Assembly: GCF_003397585.1 (NCBI RefSeq)
Contig: NZ_QJUV01000001.1
Location: 186,001 to 250,000, forward strand
DNA length: 64,000 bases
Reading direction: 5' to 3'
Source of the DNA: Gardnerella piotii
GTDB lineage: Bacteria > Actinomycetota > Actinomycetes > Actinomycetales > Bifidobacteriaceae
Positions within the stretch are counted from its first letter, which is position 1. The number at the start of each line of letters is the position of its first letter. The translations under genes and the position numbers were made by a program. A model generated the notes under the pieces. That model made no database searches and was not told the origin of the DNA. It saw only the letters and a program-made list of their open reading frames with translations. This document shows, piece after piece, positions 28,078 through 37,251 of the stretch.

Positions 28078-29349
28078 ATGCTCAGGATGTTCGTTACAGT
28101 ACTTCCAGGGCTGCTCCCTCTTGCGCTGCTTACAATGGGATTAAGCGCAACGCTAAGTGTTGGTGAGGGACGAGATAAGCCAATCAGCTGCCGCTGGCGA
28201 CTTTTTGGTTTGATTTTTGGAACAGTTGCGGCTCTTGTTTTTGCATTTTTGCGCGCAAGCGTGGTGATTAATCAGCGCAATTTTGTGAATCTTCCAGCGC
28301 TTTGCATTGCAGTTCCGCTAGATGTTGCAACAATCGCCTGTGTTGGCGCATCTGGCAAAATGGTTGCAAAATGGCGCAAAAATCCGCTGCCCTTGCACAT
28401 AAGTAATGCAATTGGCGCGCTTTGCCTAGCGTTTACAGTGTTTTACGCGCTCCCAGACGTTATTTTGCAGCTTACGATTTTCGTTGACTCCAGCACGCCT
28501 CCGTTTACTTCCGATATGCTTCTTCGCGCGCTAGGATTTATTCTTGGCGCGGCTGCTGCGATTTGCATAAGTCTTATGGTGCGATCTTTGCGCACAACTG
28601 CGAGTATTGGCGCCTTTAAAATCGCAATTATTCTAAGCTTAATAATTTTGCTAATTCAGCATTTAACATCCCTGCTGCAAATTATGCAAGGAAGTATTTT
28701 GCTGTATATAGACGATTTTTCGTTTAGCATTCTTGTTTGGCTTATAAACAACGCTCCGCTTATGATTATGGCGCAAATTTGCGTGTTTTTGATTCCTGCA
28801 TTTGCGTCTATTGTAATTGGTTTTAAGACGCCTGTAGATGGAGAAAATCCTGCACAAATCCGCGCAAAGCGAGCGTTTAAGCGCAAGTCTAGAAGGTCTG
28901 CGCTTGCGGCGCTAATGGCTGCAATCGTAGTAATACTTACGCTTACAGTTGGCGTGTCTATTATGAATATTAAGCCAACGCTTACGCCGCCAGAACCGTA
29001 CGAGTTGCATGATGGCGTAGCAACAATCAACTTTGTTCAAATTAGCGATGGCCACTTGCATAGATTCCAATACAAAGCTAAAGATGGCACTGTTATGCGC
29101 TTTATAATCATCAAGAAAAATGGTGGAGCGTATGGAGTGGGCTTGGATGCTTGCGAAAATTGCGGAGACGCAGGCTACTACGAAAAAGACGGCAAGATAA
29201 TATGCCGAAAATGCGATGTTGCAATAAATTTGGCGACTATTGGTTTTAAGGGCGGATGCAACCCGATTCCATTCCCATACAAGGCTGGTGGCGGTAAAAT
29301 TACCATTCACACAGCCGATTTAGACGTGCTTAGCTCGCACTTTAAGTAG
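28078..29349 (+). CDS. DUF2318 membrane protein with cysteine-rich C-terminal domain
   Basis: The first ~270 residues contain about eight hydrophobic helices. The C-terminal ~130 residues form a DUF2318-type extracytoplasmic domain: after one more helix, ACENCGDAGYYEKDGKIICRKC supplies two CxxC pairs, followed by GGCNPIPFPY. The cysteines suggest binding of iron, copper or an Fe-S or similar centre (family knowledge is limited). Ribosome site AAAGGAGGG precedes ATG 28078. In the known p19-type clusters a DUF2318 protein accompanies the permease, so a role in iron redox chemistry at the membrane is likely (inference). Confidence 0.88.
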   Translation: MLRMFVTVLPGLLPLALLTMGLSATLSVGEGRDKPISCRWRLFGLIFGTVAALVFAFLRASVVINQRNFVNLPALCIAVPLDVATIACVGASGKMVAKWRKNPLPLHISNAIGALCLAFTVFYALPDVILQLTIFVDSSTPPFTSDMLLRALGFILGAAAAICISLMVRSLRTTASIGAFKIAIILSLIILLIQHLTSLLQIMQGSILLYIDDFSFSILVWLINNAPLMIMAQICVFLIPAFASIVIGFKTPVDGENPAQIRAKRAFKRKSRRSALAALMAAIVVILTLTVGVSIMNIKPTLTPPEPYELHDGVATINFVQISDGHLHRFQYKAKDGTVMRFIIIKKNGGAYGVGLDACENCGDAGYYEKDGKIICRKCDVAINLATIGFKGGCNPIPFPYKAGGGKITIHTADLDVLSSHFK

Positions 29350-29361
29350 GAGTGCTTGCAA

Positions 29362-30786
29362 ATGTTTATGATTCGAATGGTTGCGCGATCTCTTGCAAGG
29401 CAGATTAAAAAACGAGTTCTTATAGCGATTGTTGTGTGCTTGAGTGCGTGTGTAAGCGTGGCAATGCTCAGTGTTGTTTACGACGTTGGAGACAAAATTA
29501 ACGCGGAACTTAGCTCTTACGGATCCAATATTATTGTTCAGCCTAAGTCGAATGCTGTTGTGAACGATTTGTATGCGTCTCGCACAAAGTCGGACTATAG
29601 TAATTCGCAAGCTTTGCAAACTTCTCAAACTTTGGCGGATGCTGAAAGTCAAGAATCTACCGCTTTTTTGAAGGAATCGGATGCTGCAAAAATCAAAATG
29701 ATTTTTTGGGCGTTTAACATAACGAATTTTGCGCCAAAACTAACGATTTATGCAAATCTTAAAGCAAATCTTAAAGCAAATTCTTCTGCTGAATCTGCTA
29801 ATTCTGCTAATTCTTCTTCTGCTAAATCCACTAATTCCGCTAAATCTGCTAATTCAGTAGTTCCGATTGTTGGCACGTGGTTTAATCGCAAGCTTGCGCT
29901 CGCTTCTGGAGAGACAACAGTTGTTGGAGTGCAAGGAATGCGGTCTTGGTGGAAGATGCTTGAAGGTAGATTCCCGCGCGATTTTAAGCACGAGGCCGCT
30001 GTTGGCACAAATCTTGCTAAAAGTCATAATCTAAAAGTTGGTCAGCTAATAAAACTAACTCGTTCTGGCAGGCAAATCTCACTTAAAATTGTTGGCATCT
30101 ACGATTCTGGAGATAGCGACAATAACGCGATTTACGTGGATTCCAGCCAGGCGCAACGCCTTTCAAACAAGCCAAATATGGTTGAGGCGATTGAAGTTAA
30201 AGCATTGACTACGCCAGAAAACGATTTAGCGCGTAAAGCGGCGAAGAATCCAGCGGCTCTTAGCCAAGAAGAGTGGGAGACGTGGTATTGCACAGCCTAC
30301 CCAAGCTCGATTACTTACCAAATTGAAGAAGTGATTCCAGGAGCTGTTGCAAAGCAAGTGCGGCAAGTTTCGGCTATGCAAGGCAGTGTGCTTAACAAGA
30401 CGCGCGCTGTGATGGTGCTTATGACGGCGCTTAGCTTGGTTGCGGCGGCTGTTGCGGTTGCGAATCTTATGGCGGCTGCGATTTCGGAGCGCTCGGGGGA
30501 GCTTGCGCTGCTCAAGGCTCTGGGTGCGCGCGATGGCGCTGTTGCGCGGCTAATGCTTATGGAAACAGCGGTTATTGCGTGCTTTGGTGCGATTATTGGC
30601 ATGATTGCAGGCTTTGGAGTTGCGCAAGTGATTGGATTTGGCGTGTTTGGTTCTGCGATTTCGCTTCGACCAATGGTGTTTGTGCTGGTGTTTGTGCTTC
30701 TTGCGATTACTGTTCTTGCTGCTGCTGGCTCTTCTATTCGCTCTATTTTGCATGTGCGTCCTGCGGAGGTGCTTCATGGGCGTTAA
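29362..30786 (+). CDS. MacB/FtsX-type ABC transporter permease 1
   Basis: The start is ATG 29362, with GGAG (29349-29352) touching the stop of the previous gene. One N-terminal membrane helix (residues ~18-40), a large extracytoplasmic domain (~45-330), then three C-terminal helices make an FtsX-type permease. The extracytoplasmic domain has a MacB-like strand (LSSYGSNIIVQP near residue 55) and a low-complexity insert rich in Ser, Ala and Asn (around residues 133-172) encoded by short DNA repeats. The C-terminal LALLKALGARDGAVARLML is the coupling region. It overlaps the second permease gene by 11 bases. Confidence 0.9.
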   Translation: MFMIRMVARSLARQIKKRVLIAIVVCLSACVSVAMLSVVYDVGDKINAELSSYGSNIIVQPKSNAVVNDLYASRTKSDYSNSQALQTSQTLADAESQESTAFLKESDAAKIKMIFWAFNITNFAPKLTIYANLKANLKANSSAESANSANSSSAKSTNSAKSANSVVPIVGTWFNRKLALASGETTVVGVQGMRSWWKMLEGRFPRDFKHEAAVGTNLAKSHNLKVGQLIKLTRSGRQISLKIVGIYDSGDSDNNAIYVDSSQAQRLSNKPNMVEAIEVKALTTPENDLARKAAKNPAALSQEEWETWYCTAYPSSITYQIEEVIPGAVAKQVRQVSAMQGSVLNKTRAVMVLMTALSLVAAAVAVANLMAAAISERSGELALLKALGARDGAVARLMLMETAVIACFGAIIGMIAGFGVAQVIGFGVFGSAISLRPMVFVLVFVLLAITVLAAAGSSIRSILHVRPAEVLHGR

Positions 30787-32089
30787 ATCTGGTTCGGGTA
30801 TGACTTCTAATAGCGCAATGTTTGCGACTATGCTTTTTGGCGCGGTTTTTCGCCGAAAGTCGCGTGCGCTTATGGCAGTAGTTGCCACTCTTGTTGGTGC
30901 CGCTACGCTATTTTGCTTGGCTGCAATCTGCCTTGTTGTTCCTCAACAAATGAGTGACGAAATGCGCACGTACGGAGCGAATATTATTGTGACGCCGCTT
31001 GCAGGTGAGTGGAAAAATGGCATTGATCGCGCAATGGTTTTGCACACTAACGACATGGTTCTTGCAAAAGGTGCTATGCGATCTGCTACCTACCGTTACG
31101 AAAATGTGCGCATTAATGCGGCTCCGTACGTGCTTGCTGGAGTGGATGTTTCCGCTGTTAAGTCGCTTAATAAGCATTGGAACGTGGACGGCGCTTGGCC
31201 TAGCAGTGGCAACGTTATGGTTGGGCGAGATGTTGCTTCGGCTATGGGCTTGAAGATTGGTTCGCGCATTGCAATCGCGTATCGCGCTGGCGATAATTCC
31301 TCGGATTCGCACAAGCCCGCGCAAAAGTTGGAAGGTAAGTCGCAAGGTAATCAAGAAGATAGTCAAACAGATAATCAAACAGATAATCAAACAGATAAAT
31401 CTTCCTCAAAAAAGCTTGTTGAAGGCAGAGTTTCCACAGATATTATGGATACTCACGGCACAACTTTCCGCGTTTGCGGCATTTTAGATACGGGAGACGC
31501 CGAAGATTCCATGCTTTACGCAACTAACGCTGATTTGCGTGTGCTTACAGGCGTTAAGCGCGGTGCGGACGTGATTGCTTACTCGTCTTCTGCGCCGAAC
31601 GTAGATGCTGTTGTGCGCAGCATTAACGATATGACTTCTATGCGTGTTCGTGCGCAACAAGTTACTAAAGTTACAGCGGCAGATACTGGCATTATTGCTA
31701 TGCTTCGCAGCCTATTTTGGATTGTTTCGCTGGTTGTTCTTGCGTTGATGATGGTTGGTGTAAGCACTACGATTTCTTCGATTGTGCAACAGCGCCGAAA
31801 TGAGATTGGTTTGCGCAAAGCTTTGGGTGCGAGCGCTAAGAGCATTGGTGTTGAGTTCACTGCGGAATCTGGGCTTTATGGCTTTATTGGCGGAATCGCT
31901 GGTACGGCAGTGGGGTATGGATTTGCGCGATTGCTTGCGTCAATGGTGTTTGCGCGAGATTTGAGCGTGAATTGGTGGCTGGTGGCGTTTTCTATTGTGT
32001 TTAGCGTTGCAGCGTCTTGCGTTGCTGCATTGCCGCCTGTTTTGCGCGCTTCAAAAATCGACCCTGCGATTGTGCTTCGAGAAGAATAG
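30776..32089 (+). CDS. MacB/FtsX-type ABC transporter permease 2
   Basis: ATG 30776 is chosen (437 aa), because GGAGG lies six bases upstream and the protein then begins directly before its first membrane helix; the frame is open back to 30632 inside the other permease gene. The layout mirrors permease 1: helix 1 (about 30-52), extracytoplasmic domain beginning MRTYGANIIVTPL, three C-terminal helices, coupling segment EIGLRKALGASAKSIGVEF. A 12-bp tandem repeat (31368-31397) gives repeated TDNQ in the extracytoplasmic domain. It is paired with permease 1 and the ATPase downstream. Confidence 0.9.
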   Translation: MGVKSGSGMTSNSAMFATMLFGAVFRRKSRALMAVVATLVGAATLFCLAAICLVVPQQMSDEMRTYGANIIVTPLAGEWKNGIDRAMVLHTNDMVLAKGAMRSATYRYENVRINAAPYVLAGVDVSAVKSLNKHWNVDGAWPSSGNVMVGRDVASAMGLKIGSRIAIAYRAGDNSSDSHKPAQKLEGKSQGNQEDSQTDNQTDNQTDKSSSKKLVEGRVSTDIMDTHGTTFRVCGILDTGDAEDSMLYATNADLRVLTGVKRGADVIAYSSSAPNVDAVVRSINDMTSMRVRAQQVTKVTAADTGIIAMLRSLFWIVSLVVLALMMVGVSTTISSIVQQRRNEIGLRKALGASAKSIGVEFTAESGLYGFIGGIAGTAVGYGFARLLASMVFARDLSVNWWLVAFSIVFSVAASCVAALPPVLRASKIDPAIVLREE

Positions 32090-32164
32090 CTTTTATAGTG
32101 ATTTTAGAATGATTTTAGAATGTTTTTAGAGTGTTTAGTTAAGGATTTTAGTTAAGGATTTGAT

Positions 32165-33010
32165 ATGGCAGAGAATGTAGAAAATAGGCAGGAAAATACA
32201 GATTCCAAGCCAGAAATGCTGTTGACTTTGGACCATGTTTCCAAGATTTACGGCTCTCTTCGCGCTGTTGACGATTTGTCGCTTACTGTGCCGCAAGGCG
32301 AGTGGCTTTCGATTGTTGGCTCGAGCGGCTCTGGCAAAACTACGCTAATGAACATTATTGGGTGCATGGACTCGCCGTCTAAAGGCTCCGTTGCTTTGCA
32401 AGGCCGAAAGCTCGAGGATTTGAACGCGGGCCAACTTGCAGACGTTCGCAAAAACGTAATCGGCCTTGTGTTTCAAAAGTTTTATCTTGTGCCACATTTA
32501 ACAGCAGTTGAAAACGTGATGGTTGCGCAATATTATCATTCAGTTGTAGATGAATCGCAAGCAATGGAAGCCTTGGAACGCGTGGGATTAAAGGATCGCG
32601 CTCACCATCTGCCAAGCCAGCTTTCTGGCGGTGAGCAGCAGCGCGTGTGTGTTGCGCGTGCTCTTATTAACTGCCCGAAGTTGCTTCTTGCGGATGAGCC
32701 GACTGGTAATTTGGACGAAAAGAATGAGCATATTGTACTCGACTTGTTTAAGCAGCTTCATTCCCAGGGCACTACGATTATTGTTGTAACGCACGATTCT
32801 TTGGTAGCTCAATGCGCGGATCGTGAAATTATGCTCAACCACGGTGTGCTTGTTGGGGAGCGTTGGAATAATGAGGATGCGCGCAAAGCGTACGAGGCGA
32901 TTGGTGGCAAGCCTGCGTTTACGAGTGCGCATGTTGATGAAAGCGTTGCGCAATCTTTGCAAAATCATGAGCCTACTAAGTCGCCTAAATTAGCGAATTT
33001 AGATGATTAG
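32165..33010 (+). CDS. LolD/MacB-type ABC transporter ATPase
   Basis: This is the energy subunit for the two permeases. Walker A GSSGSGKT (about residues 60-67), the Q-loop [15 protein letters not shown], signature LSGGEQQRV, Walker [14 protein letters not shown] and the H-loop VVTHD are all present. At 281 aa it has an acidic N-terminal extension and a ~45-residue C-terminal tail beyond the usual LolD size. The start ATG 32165 has a weak ribosome site (AAGGATTTGAT). Position between permease and FMN-binding lipoprotein suggests that the ABC complex serves the iron/flavin system; its substrate is not known. Confidence 0.93.
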   Translation: MAENVENRQENTDSKPEMLLTLDHVSKIYGSLRAVDDLSLTVPQGEWLSIVGSSGSGKTTLMNIIGCMDSPSKGSVALQGRKLEDLNAGQLADVRKNVIGLVFQKFYLVPHLTAVENVMVAQYYHSVVDESQAMEALERVGLKDRAHHLPSQLSGGEQQRVCVARALINCPKLLLADEPTGNLDEKNEHIVLDLFKQLHSQGTTIIVVTHDSLVAQCADREIMLNHGVLVGERWNNEDARKAYEAIGGKPAFTSAHVDESVAQSLQNHEPTKSPKLANLDD

Positions 33011-33050
33011 TTGCGTATAGTTTTAATTTAAGATTTAAAGGCGATGATTT

Positions 33051-33674
33051 ATGATTTTAGACAATATGTTTCACAATGTTTCACGCTGCAATAATTTGCG
33101 TGATGATTTGAAGTCTAAAAAAATTGCAAAAACGGTTGCTGCGATTGCGGTTTTGGCTAGCTCAAGTGCGTTTCTTGCATCTTGCGGTGAGCCGAGCGCT
33201 GTTCCAATGAATGATGAGTTTGCAGGAAACTCTGGTCAAAGCGAAAACGATAGTGGCAATTCTTCAAAATCTTACGATTCTGGCGCTCAACAATCGCACG
33301 CTTCTGCACAAAGTGAGGATTCACAAAATCAGCAAAATCAGCAAAATTCGCCTAAAACAGACACTGGCAATTACAAAGATGGCGATTACAAAATCAAAGC
33401 TAAGTATGGGCCAGTTGCAGAAGATAGTATTGACGTGAATTTAAGCGTTGCAAATGGAAATATTAGCAGTGTGCAAATAACGTCTCATCCGTTTACGCCA
33501 ATCTCCAAAAAACACATGAGCGCTTTTAGTGAGGCTATTCCAGGAAAAATCGTTGGAAAACCGTTAAAAGATTTGCATATTTCGGTTGTTGCTGGAGCAA
33601 GTTGGACTAGTGATGCCTTCAACAAAGCGCTTGACGTTGCTCGCCAAGAGGCTTCAATCGCATCCGCAAAATAA
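33051..33674 (+). CDS. FMN-binding-domain lipoprotein
   Basis: A basic N-terminus and hydrophobic stretch end in the lipobox LASC, so the protein is anchored outside. A Ser/Gln/Asn-rich linker (~residues 55-105) precedes an FMN-binding domain (residues ~108-200): YKDGDYKIKAKYGPV, SVQITSHPFTPISKKHM, and AGASWTSDAF. The last motif stands where related proteins have SGATYTS, the site at which ApbE attaches FMN; here a Ser or Thr could be modified. AAAGG lies nine bases before ATG 33051. This is the probable substrate of the ApbE encoded at the other end of the locus (inference). Confidence 0.88.
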   Translation: MILDNMFHNVSRCNNLRDDLKSKKIAKTVAAIAVLASSSAFLASCGEPSAVPMNDEFAGNSGQSENDSGNSSKSYDSGAQQSHASAQSEDSQNQQNQQNSPKTDTGNYKDGDYKIKAKYGPVAEDSIDVNLSVANGNISSVQITSHPFTPISKKHMSAFSEAIPGKIVGKPLKDLHISVVAGASWTSDAFNKALDVARQEASIASAK

Positions 33675-33686
33675 TCTTGAACTACC

Positions 33687-33923
33687 TTAATCTTTGACTT
33701 CAAGAATAGTGCCTTCGTCGCGAATCATCGCTGCTGCCATAGCTCCAGTTGCTGCCATAAATGGAATAATCGCATTTCTGTATTCGTTCATGAACTGTAT
33801 AAAATCATGATCCCAAGAAATAAGCGCAACGTACAAAATAAGGAATTCGAATGCTGTAAATATTGCCCACTTAAGAATCCAAATAAGCGTTTCTTTAATA
33901 AGTTTTATATAGTACTTGCTCAT
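33687..33923 (-). CDS. small membrane protein of unknown function
   Basis: ATG 33923 (78 aa) is chosen over a TTG at 33941 because GGAAGGG lies nine bases before it. There is one strongly hydrophobic helix (LIWILKWAIFTAFEFLILYVALI) and a second weaker one (IIPFMAATGAMAAAMI), with an acidic C-terminal tail (RDEGTILEVKD). I do not recognise it. It lies tail to tail with the FMN-binding lipoprotein gene (12 bases apart) and starts the accessory island. Confidence 0.6.
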   Translation of the reverse strand: MSKYYIKLIKETLIWILKWAIFTAFEFLILYVALISWDHDFIQFMNEYRNAIIPFMAATGAMAAAMIRDEGTILEVKD

Positions 33924-34182
33924 GAGTTGTTTCCCTTCCAATTTGCTGTTTTGTTCGTGAGTATTGTAGCTAATTCATGTGCATTGCTTCTCGTTCGTAT
34001 GCGTTTTGCATTTCTAGTATAAATGTTGCAATCCCTCGAGCAATACGATGTACTTAGAACTCAGTACTCAAGATTGCGCGGAAAATGTTTGTAATTAGAC
34101 TTAAAGCAACGCACAAATATATTGAAAATATGTGTTGCGAATATAAGTTGTGAATATGTTACAAATACAAGGAGATACAAAC

Positions 34183-34530
34183 ATGAGTAGCGCAAATATG
34201 GGTAATGTAAGCATGAGTGATTTTGGTATAAACTCTTGGCAGCCAGAAGATAACGTAAACAAAATAGGAAACGTTAGTGAAAATGGCATTAATCAAATTC
34301 AAAAGCAGGAAGATAACCTTGCGGAAAATAGTAGCGAAGAGCTTTCACAAGATGAAATTGATGAATTAGCTAAGCAATTAGAAGAATTCTTTACAAAATA
34401 TATTGTGCTAGAAAATGGCTCTTTTGTTGTAAAAGAGGATGCTATTATTGCAGACGGTTATGGCGATCACATAGAATATTTTCGCAATGCTGCAAAAGGA
34501 TTAAATCTTTCAATGGAAGATCAGCAATAA
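34183..34530 (+). CDS. small acidic protein of unknown function
   Basis: ATG 34183 is chosen (115 aa), with a perfect AAGGAGAT six bases before it; an upstream ATG at 34150 lacks one. The N-terminal half is polar and Asn/Ser-rich, probably disordered. The second half has an amphipathic helix (LSQDEIDELAKQLEEFFTKY) and a short strand-rich part. No signal peptide or membrane segment. It shares no feature with its neighbours; the function is unknown. Confidence 0.6.
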   Translation: MSSANMGNVSMSDFGINSWQPEDNVNKIGNVSENGINQIQKQEDNLAENSSEELSQDEIDELAKQLEEFFTKYIVLENGSFVVKEDAIIADGYGDHIEYFRNAAKGLNLSMEDQQ

Positions 34531-34571
34531 GCTTAAATCCTTAAAGTCTAAATCCTTAAAGTCTTAAATCT

Positions 34572-35075
34572 TTAAAAATCGCTTTCATCAATAGGGTGAC
34601 CTTGTGGGCGCTTTATTACTCGCCACAAAATCACCAATGTTAAAACGCCATTTGCAATTCCATAGTAATAAATCCAAGGAACGTGAATAAGCCCACAAAT
34701 AAAGCATGAAATAATATTTATTAAATTATTTGAGTAATTGTTGAGTATTTGCTTATTTTGTGATTCGACTTTTTTGCGCTCTCGCTCAAGAGTCATTATG
34801 TAATCTTTGTTGTTCTCTGTATTCTCAACGTCACTACTTATGCTGTTAGCGCCCGCGCCGCTAAGCTTAGATATATTATTTTCTATATACGCATTTTTTG
34901 CTTTAATAACGCTTTTGAGCAAGAAAAAATATGCACAAGAATACATTGCAACAGAAAGAAGTCCTGGAACAAGCCACAAAACGAAAAAGCCAAAACTACG
35001 CATAAAAGCAGCTGTTGAGGCAAGCGCCATCGCAGCTACTTCTGCGGAGTGCAATACTACTAGTCGTTTTGTCAT
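34572..35075 (-). CDS. four-helix membrane protein of unknown function
   Basis: ATG 35075 (167 aa) is chosen because it follows CAGCAGGATT; a TTG at 35090 is also in frame. Two N-terminal membrane helices (about residues 14-32 and 36-58) are followed by a polar central stretch predicted to be coiled (TLERERKKVESQNKQILNN), then two C-terminal helices (HVPWIYYYGIANGVLTLVIL). Not recognised. It lies back to back with the response regulator at 35268, so the two could share a control region of ~190 bases. Confidence 0.6.
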   Translation of the reverse strand: MTKRLVVLHSAEVAAMALASTAAFMRSFGFFVLWLVPGLLSVAMYSCAYFFLLKSVIKAKNAYIENNISKLSGAGANSISSDVENTENNKDYIMTLERERKKVESQNKQILNNYSNNLINIISCFICGLIHVPWIYYYGIANGVLTLVILWRVIKRPQGHPIDESDF

Positions 35076-35267
35076 ATAATCCTGCTGCAATCATTATTAA
35101 AGATGAATTTCAACGCAACCAAAAGTCACATATTGTTACTTATTATAACCAAATTTGACTTACATGCATTACTTGTAATCATTTATTACTACACAATTTG
35201 CCCTACTTTGCGCGCGTTTATAAAGTAGAATATAAGAAAAGTAGCGTGTGATTGCAAGAAAGCCATT

Positions 35268-36008
35268 ATGCCAAAAACGTATGCAATAGTAGATAACGAC
35301 CCACTAGTTTTAGCGGTTATGCGAAACGTGCTCAGCAAGCTTTTGTCGAGTGAGTACGTGTGCAAATGGTGCGTAAAATCTGGAGCGCAAGCTTTGAAAT
35401 ACTGCCAAGTAGCAAAAACAACTCCGGATTATATTTTGATAGATATGTCAATGAAAGACATGTCTGGAGTAGAGGTAATACGTGCAATTCGTGAGCAAAA
35501 CAATAATATTGTTTTAATTGGCATGACTTCGTACGATTGTAGATCCTATGCTTCTATGGTTTCGCAAGTTGGTGGGCAAGCAATGGTTGCTAAAGACAAC
35601 TTCAAAGGACTAGCAGAAGCTTTGCAATATTGCGATAATCAGCACGTGTATGGCTGCCGTTGTGTTAAAGATGTTGCTTACGATTTTGCTACTCCGCAAG
35701 AATCTTTTATTAGGCTTTCTAAATCAAGGTCGCGTAGCGTTTTGCCTCCTCAAGAACTAAAAATCATGGATTTGCTCGCTAAAGGCTACACAACAAATCA
35801 GATTGCGGCTCAACTTGGTCTTATGCCAAACACTATTAACACGCATATTCATAGGATTTACAAAAAGTTGCATGTTTCTAACCGAGTGCAAGCAATATCC
35901 GCGTTTGCTGCAATGCAAAATCGTGAGCAAAATAGCAATATGCAATATTTTAATGATTCGCCGCAGAATCATCCGAATTTTTTGCAAGAAACGGATAATG
36001 CATGTTAA
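35268..36008 (+). CDS. LuxR-family response regulator (two-component system A)
   Basis: The receiver domain (residues 1-125) has the acidic pair DND near residue 8-10, the phospho-acceptor Asp59 in ILIDMSMKDMSG, Thr/Ser around GMTSY, and Lys in MVAKDN. The C-terminal helix-turn-helix of LuxR type reads LPPQELKIMDLLAKGYTTNQIAAQLG...NTINTHIHRIYKKLHV. Its closest relative in the window is the regulator at 39364, with shared stretches such as TPQESF before the HTH. It overlaps the kinase gene by seven bases, so the two are co-translated. A C-terminal extension of ~20 residues after the HTH is rich in Asn and Gln. Target genes unknown. Confidence 0.92.
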   Translation: MPKTYAIVDNDPLVLAVMRNVLSKLLSSEYVCKWCVKSGAQALKYCQVAKTTPDYILIDMSMKDMSGVEVIRAIREQNNNIVLIGMTSYDCRSYASMVSQVGGQAMVAKDNFKGLAEALQYCDNQHVYGCRCVKDVAYDFATPQESFIRLSKSRSRSVLPPQELKIMDLLAKGYTTNQIAAQLGLMPNTINTHIHRIYKKLHVSNRVQAISAFAAMQNREQNSNMQYFNDSPQNHPNFLQETDNAC

Positions 36009-37234
36009 TGAAAACATTTTCGCGCGTTATTGAGTTGGTTAAAAGCTGGAAAATTCAGCGAACTTTATTCATAATATTGGCGATTCTTGTAGTGTCAATG
36101 GATGTGCAATCTTGTAATACGGCTGGTCTGTGGCATAATCCGCAGCAATCTGTGTGCCAATACGTTTGGATGTTTGCAATATTTCTTTTGATTGCTTTTT
36201 CGCGTCAAATATCCCTCGTAACTCCGATTTTGTATTGCGTAACGCTGGCAGTACCAGGCGTAAATGCAACTTGCTTTCTTTTTTCATTGATCGCTAGTAT
36301 GTTTGTTGCAGGCTTTTACGATTCGTGGAAGTATTTGCTTTGTGCGTACATAGTTTCGCTGAATATTATGTACTTTGCAAAAATGGCGTACATTCCGCTT
36401 ACTTTTCCTTGTTTTATTCTTATTTCCATGATTTGCGGTTACGTTTTGCGCAAGTATTTGAACATGTTGGAAGAAAATAATCGCGCAAAAATGGATATTG
36501 TGCGCAGTGAGTTCCATTCTTATATTGCTTCTGTTGCATTGCAATTGCACGACGATGTGAACAATGAGATTACGGATATTACATTGCTTGCGACTGATGC
36601 TTTGTATGCCGAGAAAAGTGATCATACAAAAGAGTCGCTAGAGCAGATTGTTGAGCATTCTCGTAATGCGCTTTCTAAAACGCGACTTGTTATTAATCTA
36701 CTTGAGCAAGCTGAGCATAAGTATGATGATTCTTTAGATTCAAATATTGCTAGTATTGCTGGCACGCAGTTTATTTATGGTTCTAATGGTAATAATTGCA
36801 TGACTTTGGCTGATTTTCTATGCAATATTCGCGCACGATTGCAATCTGAGCGTAAGATTTGTGAGCAGCTTGGGTATTATGGCTCTATAACAGTAAATGA
36901 TGAAAGTTCGGGGAGTGGCAATCTTGCTGTATCTGCAATAGTTGATGCCGAAAAAGCTCAATGTGCTATTCGCATGTGCAGCGAGCTGCTTACTAATATT
37001 CGCAAGCATTGCAATACTAGCGTTGATTTTTCTATGAATGTTACGGTTGATGAGCGCGAATGCAAAATAATGTGTATGAATTCGATTTCGACGTTGAATA
37101 AGTTTGGCGAAAGACTTGTTTTTGGCAAAGGGCTACTATTCCACAAAAAATCTGTGGAACGTTTAGGTGGATCTTTAAGCGCGCAAAAAGATGACGACAC
37201 TTGGCTGGTCAATGTTGTTATTCCGCTAAACTAG
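36002..37234 (+). CDS. sensor histidine kinase (two-component system A)
   Basis: The N-terminal ~150 residues form five or six membrane helices without a clear extracellular sensor domain. His183 in LQLHDDVNNEITDI is the likely phosphorylation site, of the HisKA_3 type that pairs with LuxR regulators. The ATPase domain is recognisable by its N-box (ELLTNIRKH) and by GKGLLFHKKSVERLGGSL, but the usual D-x-G-x-G motif is replaced by MNSIS, so ATP binding may differ. Either ATG 36002 or 36008 could be the start; both overlap the regulator stop. It resembles the kinase of system B. Confidence 0.9.
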   Translation: MLMKTFSRVIELVKSWKIQRTLFIILAILVVSMDVQSCNTAGLWHNPQQSVCQYVWMFAIFLLIAFSRQISLVTPILYCVTLAVPGVNATCFLFSLIASMFVAGFYDSWKYLLCAYIVSLNIMYFAKMAYIPLTFPCFILISMICGYVLRKYLNMLEENNRAKMDIVRSEFHSYIASVALQLHDDVNNEITDITLLATDALYAEKSDHTKESLEQIVEHSRNALSKTRLVINLLEQAEHKYDDSLDSNIASIAGTQFIYGSNGNNCMTLADFLCNIRARLQSERKICEQLGYYGSITVNDESSGSGNLAVSAIVDAEKAQCAIRMCSELLTNIRKHCNTSVDFSMNVTVDERECKIMCMNSISTLNKFGERLVFGKGLLFHKKSVERLGGSLSAQKDDDTWLVNVVIPLN

Positions 37235-37251
37235 CATCACTCAAATCATGC

